Shown here piece by piece: positions 56,201 to 64,000 of a DNA stretch of 64,000 nt. Numbering within the stretch: position 1 is the stretch's first letter; each line of letters begins with the position of its first letter. The DNA comes from Guillardia theta CCMP2712. Taxonomy: Eukaryota; Cryptophyceae; Pyrenomonadales; Geminigeraceae. The notes under the pieces are model-generated. The model worked only from the letters and a program-made list of their open reading frames with translations. It made no database searches and was not told the DNA's origin. The translations under genes and the position numbers were made by a program. The stretch lies in assembly GCF_000315625.1 (NCBI RefSeq), contig NW_005434653.1, positions 484,386 to 548,385 on the forward strand. Direction: 5' to 3'.

Positions 56201-56361
56201 AGAGTGTGATGAGAGCTAAGCATGGAAAGAGATCACAGAGAGGAAGGGAGAGAATGGGCAAGAGGTCGGAATTAAGGATGCGTCCTTCAGCACTTGCCAG
56301 ATGGTTTAGCAGGTGTCCTGACTTGAGTCGCAGCTTGGGCAGCGTTGGGGCTGTGAACGTC

Positions 56362-56577
56362 ATGTATCCAGAGCCTTACTTCCTGTCGGAGAAGTCTCAT
56401 CGACGGGAGGGAGTGACAAAATCTTCTTGCAACAACGTCACCGACATGGTCGGCAAAGGCTGTATGGTCCCATCGGGATATGCCTACGGCATTGGAACCA
56501 ACCGCCAAACGTTCGGTGGCGATTACGGTCCCGAGACCTACAATGTTGGTGACATCTGGGGCGGACGACAGGAGTGA
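56362..56577 (+). CDS. Short hypothetical protein (71 aa) or terminal exon
   Basis: ATG 56362 starts MYPEPYFLSEKSHRREGVTK, continues SSCNNVTDMVGKGCMVPSGY, NRQTFGGDYGPETYNVGDIW and stops at 56577. Composition is protein-like (Gly, Tyr, Asn) rather than low complexity. The preceding CATGTATCCAG could also be an acceptor, making this the last exon of a gene whose upstream exon near 56280 (HLPDGLA) was not confirmed. Not recognised. Confidence 0.35.
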   Translation: MYPEPYFLSEKSHRREGVTKSSCNNVTDMVGKGCMVPSGYAYGIGTNRQTFGGDYGPETYNVGDIWGGRQE

Positions 56578-56662
56578 TGGGCGCTTGCTCGTTTCACAAC
56601 TGACCAATCGCTGGGCAAAAACTCAATTGGATCTTTGGGATGGTTTTAATATACAGCTCTTG

Positions 56663-58855
56663 TCATTGACCTTTGATCTCTGAAACAATAAAATTCAAGG
56701 GGATCGCTACAGTTGCTCCCAACGAAACGCCCAGCAGCAGAGCGACCTGTGGAAGACTATCAGCTTCTCCTCTTTTTGACTCTTCGTGTTGCGTGCTAAT
56801 ACCACCATGATGTACCCCGCATGCTCTCGTTCTCTGACAGATCCGATGTCTGTTGATGCAGCAATCGGCTTGAATCTGATGAACAAGAATTTCGAGCGAT
56901 ACCTGGATTGAAGGACAAGCAAGCTTGTGGAGCGTAAGTCATACATACAACGGAGAGAGCTCCGTTTGAGTATCCTAAAGCCTTCGGAAACAATCAGACA
57001 ATCCCTGGCAGCAAAGCTTCTTCTGCCAGCATACAGCAGTCGTGAAAAACAGCATAAGATCACTGCGTATTGCATCGCCCCCTGCGAGTGATTGTCAACA
57101 AATTCTTGATACTCAAAGGATCGATATGGTACCAAACACCATGAAGGAAGGAATGAAAACAACTCTCAGGTACGACATTCCGAGCAGCTGAGCAGTCCTG
57201 TCACATCCAAAGAAAGCAAGTTCACTCTACTCAACTTGCCGTCGGCATTCCATCCTCAATGATAGAGTACAACGAGCCTTTTGATTTTTTCCGGAAAAGT
57301 CGTGATATCGGAGCCCCCGTTGCATTGCCCAACGTGTCTGTTGCAGCATATATAGATACGACGATTACCGATAGCCATCTGCGCCAATTAGTCGAGTTCG
57401 GCATTGCTGGTCCTTCCTTACCCTCTTGTCAATCCGAGTGTAGATCCTTCGACGTTTGTTGCCATTCCTGGGAAGACCGCCATCGTTGTAGCGTTGATGA
57501 CGATCTAAGAGCGTGACTGTCATGACATAAACGAACAGTCTTTGATCAACCTGAGACCAAGCATATACTCCAACCTGCCAGCAATGCCATGTCACCGCAC
57601 CTGGAGAGAACGATGGGCACAGGACCTGCTTCATTATTGCCAACTTTTCACCCCATCTCAGCGCACGATCAGGAGGCACTGGAGGGATATTCAAAGATAT
57701 TGCGTATCCGACCTTGCTGACCAGTCAGATGAGTTCCAGAGGATTTGGTGTAGTTTACAGCTGCACAGATCAACGCGATCATGGAAGAGATAGCGAAGAA
57801 GGCAACTCCGGTATCGCTCTCGGAGAAGGTAGCCTTCGTCAAAATCCTAAACCCACAGACCTGTCCAGGTTTCACGCAAGGAATGTCGAGACATGGGCAC
57901 ACAAGCAAGCCGGCGAATCCTTGACCCGCCTGCGCCGGAGTAGCGAGATCAACTGCAGACGGAACGTGAGCTGGTCGCAATCAGAATGATGAATGTTGCT
58001 TTCCTCCTGCTTCTGAACGACTGCTGATTGAAGAAACAAATCCCCACAGAGATCCCTAGAGAGTCTCATGCTCATGGCTCAAGAGCAGAAGTTCCGAACC
58101 TCAATCACTCCACTCCCCATAGCCAGAATTCCAGCCAAGACAAACACCTTTGAATGTGATGCATCACAAGAGCACAGACGGGATGAAGCAACAGACCAGC
58201 GTCCAGGCCATTCCTTCCGAGAGTCTGTCGATTGCGGCAGGAATACACAACAACATGGTCGAGACAAGAAGGAACCCAACCCCAAACCGGAACGAGAAGC
58301 TAAACTTTGCTCCCTCCTGCACTATCTCTGTCATCCTCGGAAGTTCCGAAGGCATTTGGTCTGTTCTCACCTGACTGATCAGTAGCAAAGTCACGAGCGT
58401 CGCCACCTGGAGGTTTCAAGTCATCGAACCCTCGGGGTCAACTTTCAGCAAATGGCACCTCAAACAACCAGGTGAACCACACGGCGGCGCTGGGACTACC
58501 AGGAAACGACAGACGAAAATAATCTACAGCTGCAAGCAAGCTGAAACATCGATGAGAAATTCATGCACACACGTCAAATCAGCTTCCCAAACCTATTCCA
58601 AGCAACCAGTGTTCCTGGTAATCAAGAATCACACTTAGAAGCAATGGACAACTTGACGCACCCGTTCCCAGCAGGAAGACCGAGAAGGACATCAGCGAGG
58701 TGGAGTGTTCTGCTTCGGTTGGAAAGCAGGAATTCACAACGGCATGCAAAGGCTCGAAGCATTCTCACCGTGGTCTTCACCACTTGGTTTCCTTGCTTGA
58801 AGGAGTTGAAAAGGATCTTGATTCGCATAAGACAGTCGATCGTACGGTAGCTCAT
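56663..58855 (-). CDS. Predicted multipass membrane protein, many short exons
   Basis: No family recognised. ATG 58855 gives [21 protein letters not shown] series of exons bounded by GT-AG each encode a hydrophobic segment: [79 protein letters not shown] plus [18 protein letters not shown], and a last exon [27 protein letters not shown] stopping at 56663. At least five spans. Segments in between (about 57160-56780) contain hydrophobic exons not fully resolved. Short exons with about 50-80 nt introns match other genes here. Transporter or channel function is conceivable, but no motif identifies it. Confidence 0.5.
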
Positions 58856-58939
58856 GGTGGTTCGATTTGGCCAGGAGTGCATCTCTACAAGACAGGCAAA
58901 AAGAGAGACTATTATCACTTAAGTCTTTACACTCCCTCC

Positions 58940-59330
58940 AACTTCTTCACCTCCCCCCATTCTCCCCTACCTTCACCCCCTCCCCTACCTTCACCTTCAC
59001 TCCCTCCCCTACCTTCACTCCCTCCCCTACCTTCACCCCCTCCCCTACCTTCACCCCCTCCCCTACCTTCACTCCCTCCCCTACCTTCACCCCCTCCCCT
59101 ACCTTCACTCCCCTCCCCTACCTTCACCTTCACTCCCTCCCCTACCTTCACTCCCTCCCCTACCTTCACTCCCCCCCTACCTTCNNNNNNNNNNNNNNNN
59201 NNNNNNNNNNNNNNNNNNNNNNNNNNNNNNNNNNNNNNNNNNNNNNNNNNNNNNNNNNNNNNNNNNNNNNNNNNNNNNNNNNNNCCCCCCCCCCCCACCC
59301 CCACCACCACCCCACCTTCCTCTGCTCCTC
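58940..59330 (+). repeat. 18-bp (CCTACCTTCACCCCCTCC)n minisatellite interrupted by a 100-N gap
   Basis: More than ten degenerate copies of an about 18-nt C/T-rich unit run into the gap 59185-59284; the far side is poly-C then CACC repeats. Thr/Pro/Ser-rich open frames here are artefacts. True length is unknown. Confidence 0.92.
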
Positions 59331-59411
59331 TCCACTCCCCTCCGTCTTTCACCTCTCGCCCGCCTCCTTCCGCATCGCCCACTGAGCGGTCGCTATGCAC
59401 AAACTTTTAAA

Positions 59412-59855
59412 TTAACTTATATTTACATGAATAAAAGTGAGTCCACCTCGGAACATCTGATTAGATTCTAACAAAAGACAGCAGGATGATATTACTACAA
59501 GGACAACCCCTGCCTCGAGGGCGGCGGGAGTCCTGTCCCCGCTCAACTTGATCGAGGGATGACTAGTTATATAGTCTTCATCACTGTGTGATGATTCTAT
59601 GTGATCCACGAGCTGGTGAGTCCCAAACGCTACCTTGGTTTGTGTAATGTTTGATGTTCGAAGAACTGATCTTCCTAGTTGGGCTCGATCAGCCGAAGGC
59701 TTGAACGAGGGGGTCCTTCTTTGTTGCTTCTGGTAGTATGGATGATCCTTAAGTTTCATGCATTGTAAGACCATGAAAAAGTGATCTTGCATGGTTACAC
59801 CGCACCTTTGTGATGGTAGCACAGAATGCTCAAATCGTGAACAAACAGTAAGCAT
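59412..59855 (-). CDS. Hypothetical protein exon(s)
   Basis: Open on the minus strand: MQDHFFMVLQCMKLKDHPYY, RRTPSFKPSADRAQLGRSVL, then HQLVDHIESSHSDEDYITSH and a hydrophobic VVLVVISSCCLLL near the end. Sequence quality is protein-like, but a GT at TQTK|GTAGCG and an AG soon after leave the structure open. Additional minus-strand open segments up to 60319 (LEQQVFDNR, RLIKNSLSLFRWLSRSIAKL) could be upstream exons. Not recognised. Confidence 0.3.
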   Translation of the reverse strand: MLTVCSRFEHSVLPSQRCGVTMQDHFFMVLQCMKLKDHPYYQKQQRRTPSFKPSADRAQLGRSVLRTSNITQTKVAFGTHQLVDHIESSHSDEDYITSHPSIKLSGDRTPAALEAGVVLVVISSCCLLLESNQMFRGGLTFIHVNIS

Positions 59856-62033
59856 TCTCAGCAGGCAATGATGTCACTGATCAATGATCCGTTGAACTAA
59901 CCTGCAGGTTTGTGACAGTCTTGAGTGCTGATCGCAGAGGTCGATTGATAAGTTTAGAACTTTAGCAATTTTAAACGCTATGAAGTCACTATTGACTATC
60001 CTGAGTCTTGTTCACTTGCATTAAAAGATGAGGGAAATTGAGACTTGTACTGATACCAGAAGCAACAAATCCAAGAAGAGTTTGATTAACCAGCGATCAT
60101 ACAATTATCTCCGAGTGAGCACACTAAAGTACTCGATGACTTCATTAGAGCAAATTGCAATTTTGCGATCGATCGAGAGAGCCAGCGAAAGAGGCTGAGA
60201 GAATTTTTGATCAGTCGATACGCACATCTTCTTGGTGGTGCTGAGCTGGAGCAGTCCTGAACCAGAAGGATCGATCTACTTGATGTTGCCCACCTGTTGT
60301 CGAATACTTGCTGCTCCAACCTCTACATCACATCGTTGTTGATGTTCACATGCTGGGCGTTTGTTTTTTTTAAATCACCGCGGAGGTAGTAAAAAGTCTC
60401 ATGTACCCTAGGTTTTATTGAGGGAAAAATGGGGGGTAGGGGGACTCTCGGTGTTGGCCGATGTCACATCCCCAGGCGCAAATTAAGTTGATCGACCCTT
60501 TTGTCACCGAATAACACTTTGCTGTCAACCGGCACCCCTGGGTCGTGACGTGCGCTTCGAGGACGTGAACCTGTGATGTTGTGCTGTTGGTGAGATCACA
60601 GACAAGATGTTTTCACCTGTCACAGAAAACATCTCCTTGTTTCCAAGAATTGCATGCAAGACGAGCAGCTATCTTGTTTAAAGTTATGTCAAAAATAATG
60701 ACTTTGCTCTCCTTTGGTAGGTTGGCGCACGTGTGTTGCAACTAAATGAGCAGCTGTCATGCATGTGCTTGAATGGCCTAGTCAAATACTGCATTGTATT
60801 GTACCTTTCGGCATCAATGATTCAAGAATCTATTGTGCAAATCGCTCCTGGACAACAAAACAATTACACACATTCGTGTCTAGTCTGTTTTGATGATCAC
60901 GTGTTTGACAGCTAAAGGATCCACGCTTCTTCTTCTGCCTTCGTAACTTTCAGTGAGATGTTTCATTAGTGTATTCCTCGAGGGATTGTGAACAGATAGT
61001 ATATGAGCGACGGAAAGGATCGTTGGTCAGGACAGCATGGCGATTCGACATCCAAGTCGGTTTCTGTTGTCACCTTGGCAATAAACTTTCAAGTCTGTTC
61101 TCAGTTCATATAGGATGAAGAGCAGCAAGCATCACACAGCTATCACTAGTTCATTCAGTGTTGTCGATTACGATATGACATTGTGAGTGAGGGAGTAGCA
61201 TACATCAGTGACTTCAATGTGGAGGTAAGGAGCGTTTTGATCCACCGCATGATTCAAACCGATAGATGCACTGCTTTCAGGCACACTCTGGAAGTTCCGA
61301 AGCACCGGGTCGGAGTGGCATTGGTTGTAAAATCGTTGCGTTTTTGCATCGTTTCCGGTGAAACCCGAGCCAAGTGTCTTGTCCCCTCCCTTCCCTTTGG
61401 AGCTCGCTCGCACTATATTTCACCACCCCGTAGTCTTAAATCTACAACCTTACTTGCGCAAGTACATTCACTGCAAAGTGGCGGAATGACTATTGCCAAC
61501 AACCCCACCCCTAAGTCTACTTTACACAGGTTGTTAGTAGGTGGGGTCACGGAGTCAGCAGCGGGACAACGAACCGAATTTTTTTAAACCCTATTAAATA
61601 AGTAAAATGTTTGGTACTGAGGAATTCCGTCAGGCTGCTGTCATGAACTCAATCCGAATAGCCAAAAGGACCCACCCCCCGTCCCGAACCGCTGTGCCGG
61701 AGAATTTTCATCCTCTGCCAGATTTTCCTTCAAGATCTTTGAATTGATTTCAAAATCTGATTGGAATGTTTTACAAAACATAGCTTGAATGTCGACACCT
61801 GGGGCAAAGGGGTCTCTATTTTATAATGTTTTATATTGCTTTTGGTTCTTTTTTTTTTTTCACCCTGCGCCAACATGTAAAGAGGACACCACCCCTAGGA
61901 TTGTCCCACAAAGTACCCACCCCAAGTAGGCCCTGCTGAGCTGCGTCAAACCTCTCACGAGCACGGATAACAGCGCAAGGCTCCCACCACCACCAGATCC
62001 TTCGTGGACAAGCAGCAAGCCCAACAAACAGAC
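59856..62033. other. Long region without a convincing gene
   Basis: 60360-60480 has poly-T, then TACCCTAGG and GGGGGGTAGGGGG. 60500-61150 is unremarkable. 61380-61560 and 61660-61930 carry spaced C-tracts (CAACCCCACCCCTAAG, CACCACCCCTAGG, AGTACCCACCCC) amid AT-rich DNA (61560-61860), the same texture as 40690-41000 and 43570-44220. The last part is the promoter of family gene B. Confidence 0.4.
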
Positions 62034-63061
62034 ATGGTCCGTCCCACAGCTTCTGACCACAACAAGAGCATCTTCGCTAAGACCATTCTCGCGAAAGCAA
62101 GCCCCTCCTCGTACGTCTGCAGAAGCGGATGTTGGTCCATCTACTCCGTGCTCAAGGCCTGCTGCCCTTCCGTGATCCGTAGCGACGACCCCTACACGGG
62201 ACGGAGCGGGATGACGGAGATGGAGTTCAGCAAGGTGCTGGAGAAAAGCGGCATGAAGAAGGTCCGAGCGAGGAAGACGATGTTCAAGCGCGACGACGAC
62301 CGGTGGAGCTCGTATGGTGAGGAAGCCGCACACAAGCGGACGGGCTATGGGGGAGATTGGGAGAGGAGAGGAAAGGGGGGGGGCAAGGTGACCAAGTACG
62401 GGGCAGGAAGAGGAGGGGAGGATGCTACGGGGGCATGGGGAAGGAGGCGGGGAGGGTCAGAAGATAGCTTGGCATGCGTGAGCGGCTTGTTGACTGACGT
62501 GTTTGTTGAGCAGTGCGATACCTGTACGCGGGATGGAGATGGAGGAGCCCCGCAGAGCCTGAGGATCGCGAGGAGCTGGTGCGAGGCTGGGAGCAGATTG
62601 CCAGCATCTCGGGGCCGTTTGCGAGGCAGTGCCCGCTTGATCGGTTCCTGGACATCTGCGAGCTTTCCCGGCACGAGTGGGAGCAGTTCACGGGGGTCGT
62701 GCCATGCCGAGACACGGAGGGCGACGTCAAGGACGAAGAGCTTGGCTGGGCAGGAGACGCCTCGAGGAAGCGGCCGCGGGAGGCGATGATGTTTGAGGAG
62801 GAAGAGGAGTACGGGGAGGGGTTTCACATCCCGCTGGGCATGGAAGGGTGGGACGATGGCGAGGAGAGGAGGGAGAAGCGGGCAACCTACACGGACATCA
62901 GGAGGGAGGAAGGAGAAGGGGAGGATGGGCAGAGGGCGAGGGGGATATGCGAGGAGATCGAGGAAGCTCTGGCGGAGGAGAAGGGCATCGAGCCCAGGGA
63001 CATTCAGAAGTACCTCTTTGGGTCCGAGTCCCTGCACACTTTCTGTTGTTCCCTCGTGTGA
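62034..63061 (+). CDS. Member B of an undescribed paralogous family
   Basis: Unknown function; paralogue of the gene at 54514, 276 aa. Exons 62034-62316 and 62514-63061 join in phase 1 at the same codon position as in A. Blocks: MVRPTASDHNKSIFAKTILA, CCPSVIRSDDPYTGRSGMTE ME, KVLEKSGMKKVRARKTMFK, then VRYLYAGWRWRSPAEPED, ELVRGWEQIASISGPFARQC PLDRFLDIC and HEWEQFTGVVPCR. It lacks the insert after residue 11 of A. The C-terminus differs: a basic RKRPREAMM nuclear-signal-like motif, Glu runs, RGICEEIEEALAEEKG and EPRDIQKYLFGSESLHTFCC. Its intron is 197 nt and purine-rich, whereas A has 42 nt. Coding GC is higher than in A. A regulatory or DNA-binding role is only inferred. Confidence 0.75.
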
Positions 63062-63690
63062 TTCTTGAATTCTTTTTTTCATAATTCGCAGTTTTTTGTT
63101 TGCGAGTGATTTTGATACTAACCAATACATTGTATTAACACATTATTTTCATTTGTCTCTTTTCTTGCAACTAAATTATCCGCTCGTTGCATTCATCCAT
63201 ACACTATCAGAAATTAGCTTTTGAGTAGCAATTTTGACATGTTCAACATGTTTAAATGCGCTTTGCAGGTCCTGCCACAGGTACTGTCTTCAATTGCTGC
63301 AAGTATTTTGATTCTTTTCGAGTAGTGTTTTAAATTCATAACATTTCATCCTGTCATGATATCTAGCCACAGATATCGAGGCGAGTTGGGAAGGCACATG
63401 CCAAATCAGGTGACTCTACTTCCAGCCATCCAATCATGGGTTATCAGGTCATCACATATTCAATGCAGTTGCCTCAAGCACGAGCAAGTGGAAGGAAGCA
63501 GCAAGGCAAAAGCTGCATCAAGGTCTTGATGATGGGGAGTACCTAATCTAATGAAGGCATTCCGTACCTGACACTTGCTCACAAACACCACAGGATACTT
63601 GATGGATGCAGATCTCTCGGAACGAACTGGATATGCTTGTCATTCAACCAAGGTGTGGATGAACTTCGGTTGTGACAGACGGCAAACAGT
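63062..63690. other. Region without a recognised gene
   Basis: AT-rich 3' flank of family gene B (63060-63350), then ordinary sequence. Possible further minus-strand exons of the gene at 63778 were not resolvable. Confidence 0.3.
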
Positions 63691-63777
63691 TCAAATCTGT
63701 GCTTTCTTCTCTTCTCGCATCAGAATGACGGAGGATGGGTATCGTCTCGCTCTCAAAGTCATCACACGGAGCCATAC

Positions 63778-63926
63778 CAGAAGCTCTTCGGTCGCATCGC
63801 CATCTCTTGTCAGTTGGCTCTCCTCAATGACGGCAGTCGCTCCGCGGCGATTTGAGGCCATGGCCAACAACTCATTTCCGTCGGTACCGGATTTGCCCGG
63901 TATCACCAAAACACAACGATTGGAAT
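63778..63926 (-). CDS. Internal exon of a gene extending beyond the window, possibly glycosyltransferase-like
   Basis: A minus-strand exon bounded by an acceptor (AATAAG|ATTCC) and donor (CTG|GTATGG) encodes SNRCVLVIPGKSGTDGNELL, AMASNRRGATAVIEESQLT and RDGDATEELL. The pattern VIPGKSGTDGNELL...GATAVIEESQLT resembles the nucleotide-sugar-binding C-terminal half of GT28/MurG-like glycosyltransferases, but this is a weak, by-eye impression. Upstream exons lie beyond position 64000. Confidence 0.35.
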
Positions 63927-64000
63927 CTTATTCTTTACTACACACTGAGAGTTCTTTTTTTGGTTGTAAATAGTCGGATCCTTCCCTCTTTCACCTTTTT

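Noticed and set aside
58867-59410. Thr/Pro/Ser-rich frames across the N gap
   Set aside because: Translation of a minisatellite and of unknown bases.
61168-61587. Overlapping open frames on both strands
   Set aside because: Short, no motif, lie in C-tract intergenic texture.
63575-63973. Plus-strand 132-codon frame
   Set aside because: The opposite strand has a better exon with splice sites and protein-like sequence.
1-64000. CRISPR arrays, insertion sequences, tRNA and rRNA genes, riboswitches
   Set aside because: No array of repeats with unique spacers, no transposase or reverse transcriptase motif, and no cloverleaf or rRNA-like sequence was seen; the tandem repeats are simple satellites.

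Overview
The window looks like nuclear DNA of a photosynthetic alga with a complex, red-derived plastid, most likely a cryptophyte such as Guillardia theta. This is an inference. It rests on a chlorophyll a/c-type light-harvesting gene and a lumenal FKBP gene, whose leaders both carry an ER signal peptide ending in an ASA|F cleavage motif; on many short phase-consistent spliceosomal introns (42 to 200 nt); and on a ciliary outer-dynein-arm docking gene. Two runs of exactly 100 N (31690-31789, 59185-59284) are scaffold gaps.

Layout. 1-2.0 kb: 3'-truncated kinesin-12-like motor (-). 2.9-4.0: thylakoid-lumen FKBP (+). 4.2-6.6: unrecognised multi-exon gene (-). 8.0-9.75: ODAD3/CCDC151-like coiled coil (+). 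9.8-11.2: SPRY plus coiled coil (-). 12.1-13.1: disordered protein (+). 13.2-15.0: intronless sialate O-acetylesterase (-). 16.05-18.9: PDZ-PX-BACK protein (+). 19.9-21.2: light-harvesting protein (-). 22.6-25.6: pseudokinase/coiled-coil/PARP fusion (+). 26.2-28.5 and 28.8-33.6: divergent unrecognised genes sharing a 313-nt spacer. 33.8-40.3: giant coiled-coil protein (-). 41.8-42.4: small membrane protein (-). 45.0-46.9: SulP transporter (+). 47.1-51.9: probable secreted right-handed beta-helix protein (-). 52.7-53.3: cysteine-rich zinc-binding-like protein (+). 54.5-55.5 and 62.0-63.1: two members of an apparently undescribed paralogous family (+). 56.7-58.9: multipass membrane protein (-).

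The genes are not an operon. Functional themes are plastid biogenesis and light harvesting (FKBP, Lhc), cilium and cytoskeleton (kinesin, ODAD3), membrane trafficking (PDZ-PX) and signalling (PARP fusion). The most novel items are the PARP fusion with an N-terminal pseudokinase and an intact H-Y-E triad, the PDZ-PX-BACK architecture, and the paralogous family with a shared intron.

Between genes there are two recurrent non-coding textures. One is GC-rich islands built from GGGCCCGGGCCCG, CGGTACCG and GTGACC/GTCACTG words. The other is AT-rich stretches studded with TACCCC/CCCACCC tracts. Introns and spacers also hold long purine:pyrimidine microsatellites, which create spurious Ser/Pro/Leu- or Arg/Glu/Gly-rich open frames. 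Exon limits were derived by hand from GT/GC-AG sites and frame continuity. Where phases could not be closed, this is stated.
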